Shown here piece by piece: positions 6,808-18,440 of a stretch of 64,000 nucleotides of DNA (position 1 is the stretch's first letter; each line of letters begins with the position of its first letter). The translations under genes were made by a program, and so were the position numbers. The stretch comes from JBIOJM01 sp044450785. GTDB taxonomy: Bacteria > Planctomycetota > Planctomycetia > Isosphaerales > Isosphaeraceae. The stretch covers positions 5,196-69,195 of the forward strand of contig JBIOJM010000008.1 in NCBI GenBank assembly GCA_044450785.1. The letters are read 5' to 3'. The notes beneath the pieces were generated by a model. That model searched no databases. It was not told where the DNA came from and saw only the letters and a list, made by a program, of their open reading frames with translations.

Positions 6808-7398
6808 ATGGCAGAAGCAGCGGTCGAACCGATCGGTTGGGAAAGGGCGCTCATGGCAGCGGAAAAGGTCAAAGAGCGACTGCGCAGGGCAACCCGCGCG
6901 CTCGACGCGGCCGGCGTACCTTACGCCGTCGCCGGTGGCAACGCCGTCGCCGAGTGGGTCGCCCGGGTTGACGAGGATGCCGTCCGCAATACTCGCGACG
7001 TCGATATCATGATCCGGCGTCCTGACTTTCCCGCGGCAAGAGCCTGTCTTGAAGCGGTCGGGTTTATTTATTACGAGCTCCTCGACATCGATACCTTCAT
7101 CGACGGGCCGCAGGGCAAACCGAGTGGCGGAATCCATCTCCTCTACGCCGGTGAGAAAGTTCGGCGGGCCGACGACTACAATTTACCCGAAATCGAACAA
7201 TCGGAACGAGCCATCGAATTTCAAGTGGCCACCCTCGAAGCATTGGTGCGGATGAAGTTGATCGCCTGGCGCGACAAGGACCGCACTCACCTTCGCGACT
7301 TGATCGGCGTCGGTCTTCTTGACGCGACCTGGCCCGCCCGCTTGCCGGCACCGCTCGGTGCTCGCTTGCAGCAATTGCTCGATGACCCGAACGGTTGA
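6808..7398 (+). CDS. Nucleotidyltransferase-fold protein
   Basis: 196 residues, ATG 6808 with AGGGAG upstream. 'YAVAGGNAVAEW' (about residues 47-58) followed by 'NTRDVDIMIRRPDF' (69-82) is the G-G/S...D-x-D signature of the nucleotidyltransferase superfamily. The C-terminal 'LEALVRMKLIAWRDKDRTHL' is common to stand-alone planctomycete members. Such proteins are relatives of MNT/AbiEii-type enzymes; substrate unknown. Transcribed divergently from arsR with about 115 bp between the starts. No antitoxin-like partner is seen next to it. Confidence 0.7.
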   Translation: MAEAAVEPIGWERALMAAEKVKERLRRATRALDAAGVPYAVAGGNAVAEWVARVDEDAVRNTRDVDIMIRRPDFPAARACLEAVGFIYYELLDIDTFIDGPQGKPSGGIHLLYAGEKVRRADDYNLPEIEQSERAIEFQVATLEALVRMKLIAWRDKDRTHLRDLIGVGLLDATWPARLPAPLGARLQQLLDDPNG

Positions 7399-7974
7399 TA
7401 CGCAAGGCTTGGGCGCTATCGGGCCGCAAACGCGCACCGTTCTTGGTCTCTTGCCGGCCCATGCTATTTGACGCTCGCCGGATTGATGATCCGCGGATAG
7501 AATCGCGATTTGCTGAAACACGGAGAGCGTTCAACTGCCGCTGTTGGCCGCGTGGCCTGCACGTTGTCCTCGGTCACAAGCTCGTGCATGCTCGTTGCCG
7601 GCTGCGAAAGCGATTCGAATCACAGTCGCCCGGTGTCCGCACATCAGGCTGAAAGAAGTTCGTTTGACGCAAACTAGAGCGAAGGTGGCCTCAGGCCTTT
7701 CCGCGGACGGGCAGCGTCCAGAACGCTCCATTGTTGCGTCACATGAGCCGCGCGTGCAATTCCCGCCGCCTCCACTTCAGGGCCGCTTGCGACAAGTCGC
7801 AAGGGGCCATCTTTGAGCGGTAACCCGCTCTTGAACCACGCCCCAGAAACCACCCAGGAACCGACAGAACCCCAAACACCGTCAGGTTCCTGCTCAGCAG
7901 GCGATTGACCACTCCGGTCGGGCGGGACAACAATCGAACAAGAGAATCTTCGCTCAAAGGAGAGGAGCCGCTCG
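7399..7974. other. 576-bp region without a convincing gene; tmRNA/tRNA-like 3' end and hairpins
   Basis: No ORF here looks like a protein. TTCCCGCCGCCTCCACT near 7760 resembles the 3' end of a tmRNA or tRNA (T-arm plus acceptor strand) without a matching 5' half. It is followed by three hairpins: CTTGCGAC/GTCGCAAG (7786-7803), GAGCGG/CCGCTC (7815-7830) and an imperfect GGAACC...GGTTCC (about 7858-7891). It may be an attachment-site relic or a structured leader of the DUF4058 gene. Confidence 0.35.
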
Positions 7975-8808
7975 ATGCCCTCACCCTTCCCTGGAATGGA
8001 CCCGTACCTCGAAAGCCCGGACTGGTTTCCAGACCTCCATGACGGGATGATCTTCAGTATCAAGGAGGGACTTCAAGCTCTTCTGCCCAGGTCCTACTAT
8101 GCCCGGTCCCGCCAGCGCGTCTGGCTTGGTCTGGAACATCGGGACCATGTCGAGCCGGACGTGGACGTCGTCCGATCCGGAGGCGCGAAGCCACGCCGGA
8201 GGCGGCGCGATACCGACGCCGGAGGCGTCGCCGTTGCCGAACCGGTCACGAGCGGGCCCGTCGTCGTCAGAGTCGGGAGGATCATGGGTGACCCGGAACA
8301 TGAGCCTTTCCTCGAGATCCATCGCCGCCAGGGGCCTGACGACGTCGTCGTCGCCATTGTCGAGATCCTCAGCCCGTCCAACAAGACTCCAGGGGACCAT
8401 GGCCGCAACGTTTACGTGGCCAAACAGCAAGAAACCTTGTTCTCGCAGGTTCACCTGATCGAGATCGACCTGCTTCGCGCCGGCACGCACGTGACAGCCG
8501 TCCCGCTCGACCTGGCGCTTGCCGAGGCTGGCTCGTTTGATTATCACGTTTGTGTCCATCGATCCGATCAATTCACGGATTTCTTCGTCTACCCGATCAA
8601 GCTCGAGTCGAAATTGCCGGTGATCGCCGTCCCGCTCCTGCCGGGCGACCCAGCAGTCGCACTGGATCTCCAAGCCGCCTTCGACCGGGCTTACGACGCA
8701 GGTCCCTACGACCGCGCGGTCCATTACGACATGGTCACGGTCGAGCCGCCGCTACGACCTGATCAGCGGGAATGGGTCAAGGCTCGGCTCGTCGCTGACC
8801 AAGTCTGA
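7975..8808 (+). CDS. DUF4058 family protein (copy 1)
   Basis: 277 residues, ATG 7975 with AAAGGAGAGGAG upstream. It begins 'MPSPFPGMDPYLESPDWFPD', the hallmark of DUF4058, a family common in cyanobacteria and planctomycetes. Family signatures follow: 'VVVAIVEILSPSNKTPGDHG' and 'AKQQETLFSQVHLIEIDLLR', reminiscent of a PD-(D/E)xK-like core (E...E-x-K/Q), though activity is not established. A second copy lies at 18441. Apparently a single gene upstream of the quinone operon. Confidence 0.8.
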   Translation: MPSPFPGMDPYLESPDWFPDLHDGMIFSIKEGLQALLPRSYYARSRQRVWLGLEHRDHVEPDVDVVRSGGAKPRRRRRDTDAGGVAVAEPVTSGPVVVRVGRIMGDPEHEPFLEIHRRQGPDDVVVAIVEILSPSNKTPGDHGRNVYVAKQQETLFSQVHLIEIDLLRAGTHVTAVPLDLALAEAGSFDYHVCVHRSDQFTDFFVYPIKLESKLPVIAVPLLPGDPAVALDLQAAFDRAYDAGPYDRAVHYDMVTVEPPLRPDQREWVKARLVADQV

Positions 8809-8875
8809 ACGATCCATCGATCCACCCACAGTCACTGCGCCGTCATCTCACCGCTTTAACCCCTTGGTTTTCAGA

Positions 8876-9703
8876 ATGAATGCTCCGAGTCAGGTCGAAA
8901 CGACAGTCGCGGCTGAATCAATGGCGGGCCCGCCCCAGGCCGGCGGGTCCACCGCGATCGACAAGTCGGACCAGCGGGTGCGGCGGATGTTCGCATCGAT
9001 CGCGCGACGGTACGACTTCCTGAACCATCTACTCAGCCTGAACGTCGATCGGCACTGGCGGACCTTCACGACCCGGGTTGCGGCTCCCGAGCCGGGTTGG
9101 CCTGTGCTCGACTGCTGCACCGGGACGGCCGACCTGGCCCTGGCATACGACCGCGCCGGCGGGGGGCAATCTCGGATTATCGGGACCGACTTCTGCCGCG
9201 AGATGCTCCTCCTGGGCCATGCCAAGGTCCGGAAGGCGAAGGCGGCCAGTCGGATCACGCTCGTGGCGGGTGACGCCCAGCGCTTGCCGTTGCCGAGTGA
9301 CACCTTCAGCGTCGTGAGCGTGGCCTTCGGCCTGCGCAACGTCCGGGACACGGTCCGCGGCGTCGACGAGATGATCCGCGTCGCCCGGCCGGGCGGCAAG
9401 GTCGCGATCCTGGAGTTCTCCCGTCCTCGCGGACGGTTCCTGGGCGGACTCTATCTGGCGTTCTTCCGCCATCTGCTCCCCCGGATCGGCCAGGCATTGG
9501 CTCCCAACGAGAACGGGGCTTACGACTATCTGCCCCGGAGCGTCCTGGAATTTCCGGATGGCCAGGCGATGCTCGACCTCCTGGCCGCGCGCGGGTTGAC
9601 CGAGCTAGAGCACTACCCGTTGACCCGCGGAATCGCCACTCTCTACGTCGGGACCAAGCCAGCGCCGCTCCCCGCGTCGGGCTCGGAGGAGCCGATCGGA
9701 TGA
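8876..9703 (+). CDS. menG: Demethylmenaquinone methyltransferase
   Basis: 275 residues from ATG 8876. This is the SAM-dependent C-methyltransferase MenG/UbiE that makes menaquinone from demethylmenaquinone at the membrane. Family marks: 'VRRMFASIARRYDFLNHLLS' (about residues 37-56), the SAM loop 'VLDCCTGTADLALAY', and 'VAFGLRNVRDTVRGVDEM' with 'RPGGKVAILEFSRP'. The C-terminal 'YLPRSVLEFPDGQAM' is also typical. It is the first gene of a tight operon with ubiX-, SDR- and ubiA-type genes, and its stop overlaps the ubiX start by 4 nt. Confidence 0.9.
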   Translation: MNAPSQVETTVAAESMAGPPQAGGSTAIDKSDQRVRRMFASIARRYDFLNHLLSLNVDRHWRTFTTRVAAPEPGWPVLDCCTGTADLALAYDRAGGGQSRIIGTDFCREMLLLGHAKVRKAKAASRITLVAGDAQRLPLPSDTFSVVSVAFGLRNVRDTVRGVDEMIRVARPGGKVAILEFSRPRGRFLGGLYLAFFRHLLPRIGQALAPNENGAYDYLPRSVLEFPDGQAMLDLLAARGLTELEHYPLTRGIATLYVGTKPAPLPASGSEEPIG

Positions 9704-10401
9704 CTCGCTCCGGTTCCTCCGGTCCCCACGACTTGGTCCTCGCGATGACAGGCGCCAGCGGCGCGCCCTACGCGCTGCGCCTCCTGCAGGTCCTCAGCCG
9801 GGCGGGCCGCACGATCCACTTCTCGATCAGTCCCGGCGGCGCCCAGGTGCTCGGAGCGGAGCTGGGCCTGGAAGTCTCCCTCGACCGGTTCGATCCCTCC
9901 GTCTTCGGCGACCTCGGGGCCGGCCGCCTTGTGTATCATCATTACCAGGATTTCACCGCGGGGATCGCCAGTGGCTCGTTCCTGACCGGCGGGATGATCA
10001 TCATCCCGTGCAGCATGAGCACGCTCGGCTCCATCGCGGGCGGAACGTCCACCAACCTGATCACGCGCGCAGCCGACGTCCATCTCAAGGAACGTCGCAA
10101 GCTGATCCTGGTCCCTCGGGAAACGCCCCTCTCGCTCATCCATCTCGAAAACATGGTGAAAGTCACGCGGGCCGGCGCCGTCGTCCTTCCGGCAATGCCC
10201 GGGTGGTATCACCGCCCCCGGCGACTCGACGACTTGATCGACTTCGTTGTCGCTCGCATCGCCGACCAGCTCGGCATCCCCGGCAGCCTCACCCCGCGCT
10301 GGGGAAACGACACCGAGCGTGATCCGCTCGAAGAAACCCATCATTGGGATGCCTCGATCGACCTGGACGAGACGGACCCCGAACCGATCGAAGGAATCTG
10401 A
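9700..10401 (+). CDS. ubiX: UbiX-family flavin prenyltransferase
   Basis: 233 residues, ATG in ATGA overlap with menG. UbiX prenylates FMN to prFMN, the cofactor of UbiD decarboxylases. Signatures: 'LAMTGASGAPYALRLLQVL' (FMN loop), 'IIIPCSMSTLGSIAGGTSTN' and 'LVPRETPLSLIHLENM'. In futalosine-pathway organisms UbiX and UbiD homologues act late in menaquinone synthesis (MqnM/MqnL). The matching UbiD is at 37560. The C-terminal ~40 acidic residues extend beyond the usual core. Confidence 0.9.
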   Translation: MTRSGSSGPHDLVLAMTGASGAPYALRLLQVLSRAGRTIHFSISPGGAQVLGAELGLEVSLDRFDPSVFGDLGAGRLVYHHYQDFTAGIASGSFLTGGMIIIPCSMSTLGSIAGGTSTNLITRAADVHLKERRKLILVPRETPLSLIHLENMVKVTRAGAVVLPAMPGWYHRPRRLDDLIDFVVARIADQLGIPGSLTPRWGNDTERDPLEETHHWDASIDLDETDPEPIEGI

Positions 10402-10405
10402 GCCG

Positions 10406-11260
10406 ATGTCGAGAGACCAGGGCGCCTCCGCTTCTCGATCTCGCCCGGTGGTTCTGATCACCGGCGCCTCGGCCGGCCTGGGCGCGGCCCTGGCGCGAGA
10501 GCTCGTCCGCCGAAAAAAAGCGAGCGCGCTCGTGCTGACGGCCCGACGCGGCGATCGTCTCGAGCAGTTAGCCATGGAATTACGGCCTCTCCAGGCCGGC
10601 CTGGAAATCTTGACGGTCACGGCCGACCTGGCCGACCCCGCGACGCCGCAACGCCTCGTGACCGAGTCGGTCGGCCGATTCGGAGGGATCGATGTGCTGA
10701 TTAACAACGCCGGCCTCGGCTTACCGACCTTGTTCGGCGGCGCCCTACCCGAGCTCCTGGCTCGCCAGCTCGCGGTCAACCTCACAGCCCCTCTGATGCT
10801 GACCCGTCTCTGCTTGCCCGCCTTGATCGAACGCCAGGGGATGATCATCAACATCGGCTCGGCCATCACTTGCGTCGCCAACTCGGCCCTGGGAGCCTAC
10901 GGCGCCACCAAGGCGGCCCTCGCCTACTGGAACGACGCTTTGCGCCGCGAGCTTGACTCGACCGGTGTCACGGTCTGCCTGGTCGAGCCCGGTCCGTTCA
11001 ACACCGAATTCATGGACGCACTCGGCTCGCTTGTGTCTGCCGGGGGGCGTCCCCACCCGATCCTGGACAACACCGCTCCCTGGATGACCGCCAGCGTCGA
11101 GGAAGTCGCCCGCCGGACGGTCCGCTTGCTCGACCGTCCCCGGCGGCGGCTCTCGGTCACGCGGCGGTTCGTCTGGTCATTTCGGCTCTTGGGTGCCGTC
11201 CTTCGCCTGTGTCCGCCGCTGGGAGACCGGTTGGTGAGGTTGATGCAGGGGGAAAGCTAG
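10406..11260 (+). CDS. Short-chain dehydrogenase/reductase
   Basis: 284 residues from ATG 10406, 4 nt after the ubiX stop; the longer open frame upstream is ubiX shadow. Classical SDR features: 'VLITGASAGLGAALARELV' (NAD(P)-binding TGxxxGxG), 'DVLINNAGLGLP' (NNAG), a Ser in 'INIGSAITC' and catalytic 'YGATKAALAYW' (YxxxK). The arginines and lysines after the first glycine loop suggest NADPH preference. Substrate unknown. Its position between ubiX and ubiA suggests a quinone-related or isoprenoid step, or simply hitch-hiking. The C-terminal 'FVWSFRLLGAVLRLCPPLGD' could attach to the membrane. Confidence 0.8.
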   Translation: MSRDQGASASRSRPVVLITGASAGLGAALARELVRRKKASALVLTARRGDRLEQLAMELRPLQAGLEILTVTADLADPATPQRLVTESVGRFGGIDVLINNAGLGLPTLFGGALPELLARQLAVNLTAPLMLTRLCLPALIERQGMIINIGSAITCVANSALGAYGATKAALAYWNDALRRELDSTGVTVCLVEPGPFNTEFMDALGSLVSAGGRPHPILDNTAPWMTASVEEVARRTVRLLDRPRRRLSVTRRFVWSFRLLGAVLRLCPPLGDRLVRLMQGES

Positions 11261-11261
11261 G

Positions 11262-12143
11262 ATGAAGGAGATGAGCATCATCCAGGTCCGCGAATACCTC
11301 GACTTGGTCAAGTTCAGCCACACGTTGTTTGCCCTGCCGTTCGCCGTTCTGGGAGCGGCCCTGGCGGCACATGATCGGGACGGCTGGCACGGCCGTGTCC
11401 AGGACTGGGCCGGCATCTTGCTCTGCATGGCGACGGCGCGGTCGGCCGCGATGGCCTTCAACCGTTTGGCCGATCGGCACTACGATGGGCTCAATCCGCG
11501 CACGGCGAGCCGGCACCTGCCGGCGGGCCGCCTCAGCGTGCTCACCGTCGCAGTCTTCACCCTGGTCTGCGGCTCGGCCTTTATCGCGTCGACGCTCCTG
11601 TTCCTGCCGAACCGCTGGCCGTTGTATCTGTCCGCTCCGGTGCTCTTGTGGCTTCTGGGCTATTCCTACAGCAAGCGGTTCACCAGCCTGGCGCATTTCT
11701 GGCTGGGCCTCTCGCTGAGCCTGGCGCCGATCGCGGCCTGGATCGCGCTGCGAGGCGACCTGGAGTGGCCCCCGGTCCTTCTCGGGCTGGCCGTGCTGTT
11801 CTGGGTGGCGGGGTTCGATATCATTTACGCTTGCCAGGACGTGGAGTTCGACCGCTCCGCCGGGCTCCGCAGCGTCCCGAAGGCGCTGGGCGTACGACGC
11901 GCTCTCTGGATCGCGGCCGCCTGCCACGCCTTGATGATCGTGCCCCTGATAGGACTGGGCTTGGTCTACCCGCTGGGGTCGATCTACTTCCTGGGCGTCG
12001 CGGCGGTGGCCGTCTTGTTGATCTACGAGCACGCGTTGGTCCGTCCCGATGATTTGACTCGGGTCAATGTCGCCTTCTTTCAGGTTAATGTGGTGATCAG
12101 TCTGGGACTGCTGGTCGTCGCTGTGGTCGACCTCTTGGTTTGA
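11262..12143 (+). CDS. ubiA: UbiA-family prenyltransferase (menaquinone, MqnP-like)
   Basis: 293 residues; ATG directly after the SDR stop, GGGGGAAAG upstream. An integral membrane prenyltransferase that attaches the polyprenyl tail to an aromatic acid. Both Asp-rich motifs are present: 'NRLADRHYDGLNPRTASRHL' (N-x-x-x-D-x-x-x-D) and 'YACQDVEFDRSAGLRSVP' (D-x-x-x-D). About eight hydrophobic spans follow. 'YLDLVKFSHTLFALPFAVLG' is the usual N-terminus. In futalosine-pathway bacteria this enzyme (MqnP) acts with the UbiX and UbiD homologues, which fits the neighbours. Confidence 0.88.
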   Translation: MKEMSIIQVREYLDLVKFSHTLFALPFAVLGAALAAHDRDGWHGRVQDWAGILLCMATARSAAMAFNRLADRHYDGLNPRTASRHLPAGRLSVLTVAVFTLVCGSAFIASTLLFLPNRWPLYLSAPVLLWLLGYSYSKRFTSLAHFWLGLSLSLAPIAAWIALRGDLEWPPVLLGLAVLFWVAGFDIIYACQDVEFDRSAGLRSVPKALGVRRALWIAAACHALMIVPLIGLGLVYPLGSIYFLGVAAVAVLLIYEHALVRPDDLTRVNVAFFQVNVVISLGLLVVAVVDLLV

Positions 12144-12203
12144 GCCAGGAGGATCCAATCTCCATCCCTCAGCTCGTCGAGCCCTGAGATCTGGGAGGCA
12201 CCC

Positions 12204-12920
12204 GTGGCGGCCCGATTTCCGACGACTCACTGGAGCCGTGTAGGTGCCGCCGGCAACCCGGCCGACCCGGCGGCGCGCGGCGCACTGGAGGCGCTTTGCC
12301 GCGATTACTGGTTCCCTCTCTACGCCTTCGCCCGCCGCCGCGGCCACTCGCCCCACGAGGCCGAGGACATCGTCCAGGGCTTCCTCGCTGACCTGCTCGA
12401 GCGGGGCGACCTGGCGAGCCTCGATCGATCGAAAGGGCGGTTCCGCTCCTTCCTCCGTGCCGCCTGCGAGCACTACGTGGCTAACCGCCGCGACCACGAG
12501 CGGGCTGCCAGGCGTGGTGGAGGTGCCACAATCGTGTCAATTGATCGAATCGACGCGGAGGGCCGCTACGGTCGCGAGCTGGCCCACGAGCTCACGGCCG
12601 AGCGGCTGTTCGAGCGCCAGTGGGCGCTGATGTTGCTGGAGCGCGTGCTGCGCCGGCTCGAAGCCGAGGCGGCCCAGGCCGGAAAGGCCAAGTTATTCGC
12701 TCGCCTCCGCCCGGCATTGCAGGGGGACGGCCTGGCGCCGTCCCATGCCGCCATCGGCGGCGAATTGGGAATGAGCGAGGGAGCGGTGCGGGTCGCCGCT
12801 CATCGGCTGCGGGCTCGCTACCGGGAGCTGCTCCGCGAGGAGGTCGGCCGCACGACGGGCGACCCGGCCGACGTCGATCAGGAGCTCGCCGACCTGCTGG
12901 CCGCGCTGGCCGGGGACTGA
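12204..12920 (+). CDS. ECF-type RNA polymerase sigma factor
   Basis: 238 residues from GTG 12204 (GGGAGG upstream). Starts 'ARFPTTHWSRVGAA', the common opening of a planctomycete ECF group. Region 2 contains 'EAEDIVQGFLADLLERGDLA' and 'GRFRSFLRAACEHYVAN'; region 4 ends with 'GELGMSEGAVRVAAHRLRAR' as the HTH. No anti-sigma factor is adjacent. Instead a transmembrane Ser/Thr kinase follows 512 bp downstream, an arrangement seen repeatedly in planctomycetes, where kinase and sigma factor are thought to form a signalling pair (inference). Confidence 0.85.
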   Translation: MAARFPTTHWSRVGAAGNPADPAARGALEALCRDYWFPLYAFARRRGHSPHEAEDIVQGFLADLLERGDLASLDRSKGRFRSFLRAACEHYVANRRDHERAARRGGGATIVSIDRIDAEGRYGRELAHELTAERLFERQWALMLLERVLRRLEAEAAQAGKAKLFARLRPALQGDGLAPSHAAIGGELGMSEGAVRVAAHRLRARYRELLREEVGRTTGDPADVDQELADLLAALAGD

Positions 12921-12940
12921 TATTCTGCTGTGGGACAACT

Positions 12941-13029
12941 GTAGGGTGGGTCGAACGTCGTGTCCCACGACGTGAGGCCCACCGATCGCCTGTGCCGGTG
13001 GGCCTCGCTGCACTCGACGCCACCCTACG
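12941..13029. repeat. Palindromic REP/MITE-like element
   Basis: GTAGGGTGG (12941-12949) is mirrored by CCACCCTAC at 13021-13029. Inside, GAGGCCCACC and GGTGGGCCTC form a second, nested inverted repeat around GATCGCCTGTGCC. The 89-bp unit would fold into one long hairpin. GTAGGGTGGG...CCACCCTAC palindromes are scattered repeats in many bacterial genomes. It lies between the ECF sigma gene and the kinase. Confidence 0.65.
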
Positions 13030-13171
13030 AATTCCTGTAACACCTGCAGGGTTTTTCTTCTCCTCATGGATAGAGGGAGACGTATCACCCTGGGGTGATG
13101 AAAACTTGGGGTTGCATGGCTTTGGGGTTCATCCGGTTTCTATTGATGAAGGCGTCAAGTGTTCGGTGCGG

Positions 13172-13312
13172 GTCTCACGACCCCGCCGGAATGCCTGACC
13201 GAAGGTCTCCCGCGCGCATCATGGGCCCTGGCTTCAAAGGCATTTGCGCTCGCAGAGCACACTCCGAAGGAAGGAGACCTTCGGTCGGTCGCTCGGGCGG
13301 GGTCTGGAGACA
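13172..13312. repeat. Second palindromic element, ~140 bp
   Basis: Two imperfect 40-bp arms face each other. Inner GACCGAAGGTCTCC (13197-13210) pairs with GGAGACCTTCGGTC (13273-13286), and outer GACCCCGCC (13179-13187) pairs with GGCGGGGTC (13296-13304). The ~60-bp centre contains shorter palindromes. It could be a MITE or a strong RNA hairpin upstream of the kinase gene (start 13433). It differs in sequence from the element at 12941. Confidence 0.6.
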
Positions 13313-13432
13313 CGCGCCCAACAAAGGCTTCCTCGAAGCGCAACAAGAGTTGAGGATGGCCAAGGACTCTCAGGAGCCGGTCAAGGCCGACTTTTCATCA
13401 GCCCAGTACCACCCCCTTCGGGAGGATCATAC

Positions 13433-17143
<3,711 letters not shown>

Positions 17144-17144
17144 G

Positions 17145-17483
17145 ATGGGACGGAAGAAGGCGACCTGGATGGTGTCGCTCAAGGAATCCGTGATCGAGGA
17201 TCTCCGCTGGTTCGGCAAAAAGAACGGGCGAGTGCTGCTCGACGAGTCTGAACGCGAATTGGCCGCGGATCCTCTGGCTGCGACGCCGAATATGAAAACG
17301 CTGCGTCCCAACCCTGTCGCTCATCGTGAGCTTCGACTATTCGGCAAGTACCGTGTTCTCTTCAACGTCGATGAGGGAGCACGGCGGGCTACGATCGTCT
17401 TGGTCGGCGAGAAACACGGCGAAACGCTGATCGTTCGAGGAGAGGAGTTCACCGCACACCATGAAAGTGATCCCGCTGAGTGA
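17145..17483 (+). CDS. RelE/ParE-superfamily toxin (HigB/phage Gp49-like)
   Basis: 112 residues, ATG one base after the kinase stop. 'VIEDLRWFGKKNGRVLLDES' and 'MKTLRPNPVAHRELRLFGKY' followed by 'RVLFNVDEGARRATIVLVGE' match RelE/ParE-like mRNA interferase folds (basic strand plus 'R-x-L-F-x-V'). The antitoxin gene follows with a 23-nt overlap. Toxin-first order is the less common arrangement but is known for higBA-type loci. Probably a ribosome-dependent RNase or gyrase poison; not resolvable from sequence. Confidence 0.72.
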   Translation: MGRKKATWMVSLKESVIEDLRWFGKKNGRVLLDESERELAADPLAATPNMKTLRPNPVAHRELRLFGKYRVLFNVDEGARRATIVLVGEKHGETLIVRGEEFTAHHESDPAE

Positions 17484-17700
17484 AGCCAAGGCGAACCTGA
17501 GTCGATACGGCCGCCTGTGCCAGGAAGAGCCAGTGATCGTCACGGTCAACGGCGTCCCCTCCTTCCAGTTATCTCCCTTGAAGGAAGACGACGACCTGAT
17601 CGACCGACTGCTAGCGGAGAACCCCAAGTTCGGTCAAATCCTGGAGCAACGCTCTCGGGAGCGGACCGTCTCCCTGGATGAGGCGCGAAAGCGCTTGTAA
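17461..17700 (+). CDS. Phd/YefM-family antitoxin
   Basis: 79 residues, ATG inside the toxin gene. The N-terminus 'MKVIPLSEAKANLSRYGRLC' then 'EEPVIVTVNGVPSFQLSPL' is the Phd/YefM DNA-binding fold (start at the S-E-A-K helix, strand 'V-x-x-N-G'). The C-terminal half ('LIDRLLAENPKFGQILEQRS') is charged and helical, the part that usually wraps the toxin. Likely represses its own promoter, yet here the pair directly follows a kinase gene and no separate promoter is obvious. Confidence 0.75.
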   Translation: MKVIPLSEAKANLSRYGRLCQEEPVIVTVNGVPSFQLSPLKEDDDLIDRLLAENPKFGQILEQRSRERTVSLDEARKRL

Positions 17701-17875
17701 TGGGTCATCGAGGGAACCAACTGTTACCTCCTCGTAAGCGAAGCCGACGACACGGAAGCTTGGAAAGAGTAGGTACATGACCCCCGCGCTTCTCAAGAGG
17801 GCTGCGATATCCTAAAATCAAGAGGTCGTCGAATTCCAGATACTTTTGGCTCGAAGCGAACGACCGAGGCACGGG

Positions 17876-17987
17876 ATGCCGGCTCGACAAAGAGCCGATC
17901 GGTCAGTTGGTCTTGAGGCGAGCGCATTTGCGGCTCATTGTCTTCGACCCGGAAAAGGGAGTCATCGTTCAATGGATACCGGAATAG
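17876..17987 (+). pseudogene. xisH: xisH relic: start plus last ~33 codons only
   Basis: ATG CCG GCT CGA (MPAR, the usual XisH start) at 17876 is followed within a few bases, in another frame, by codons for 'KEPIGQLVLRRAHLRLIVFD' and 'PEKGVIVQWIPE', ending at TAG 17985-17987. That is the conserved C-terminus of XisH ('..EPIGkLLL...LkLIVFDP..EVIVQWIP'). About 100 central residues, including the predicted PD-(D/E)xK nuclease core, are gone. The end overlaps the xisI start by 16 nt, as in intact pairs. Confidence 0.7.
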
Positions 17988-18307
17988 AGTCCAATCGCAC
18001 CATTATCGAGCGGATACTCACAGAGTATTCGAAATACCCATACTCCTACGGTGAAATCGACCGTCAACTGGTCTTCGACCGGGAACGCGACCATTATCTC
18101 CTGCTGAGCGTCGGCTGGGACAAGCACCGCGTCCACGGCTGCGTGATCCATATCGACCTCATCGACGGGAAATGCTGGATCCAGCGAGATGGAACCGAGA
18201 CTGGAGTCGCGTACGATCTGGAAGCCGCCGGGATATCCAAGGATCGGATCGTCTTGGCGTTCAAGTCACCGAAGGTTCGACCCCACACCGGCTACGCCGT
18301 GGCGTAG
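17972..18307 (+). CDS. xisI: XisI family protein
   Basis: 111 residues from ATG 17972. XisI is known from the fdxN excision element of heterocystous cyanobacteria and is widespread beside xisH. Full family pattern: 'IIERILTEYSKYPYSYGEID', 'VFDRERDHYLLLSVGWDKHR', 'VHGCVIHIDLIDGKCWIQRD', then 'GISKDRIVLAFKSPKVRPHT' and 'GYAV'. It looks intact while its partner XisH is reduced to a stump. In the gutted locus the MPAR start of xisH now reads in frame into xisI, so an N-terminally extended product from 17876 is possible. Confidence 0.85.
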   Translation: MDTGIESNRTIIERILTEYSKYPYSYGEIDRQLVFDRERDHYLLLSVGWDKHRVHGCVIHIDLIDGKCWIQRDGTETGVAYDLEAAGISKDRIVLAFKSPKVRPHTGYAVA

Positions 18308-18440
18308 AGCGAATGGCAATGGCCTGGCGTTCGCTCTTTCGGGACAGTGACCTGTAACGGACGCGGGGTAGGATGGCCGTGGACCGTCGCCTGTGCTAGG
18401 ATTATGTTCAGGTTCCTTCCAGTCGCCGGAGGCCTCAGTC

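Noticed and set aside
7610..7640. tRNA-like T-arm (GATTCGAATC)
   Set aside because: No acceptor, D- or anticodon arm can be drawn around it.
11157..12497. 446-codon antisense frame over ubiA
   Set aside because: Gln/Arg-rich product without family resemblance; ubiA on the other strand is certain.
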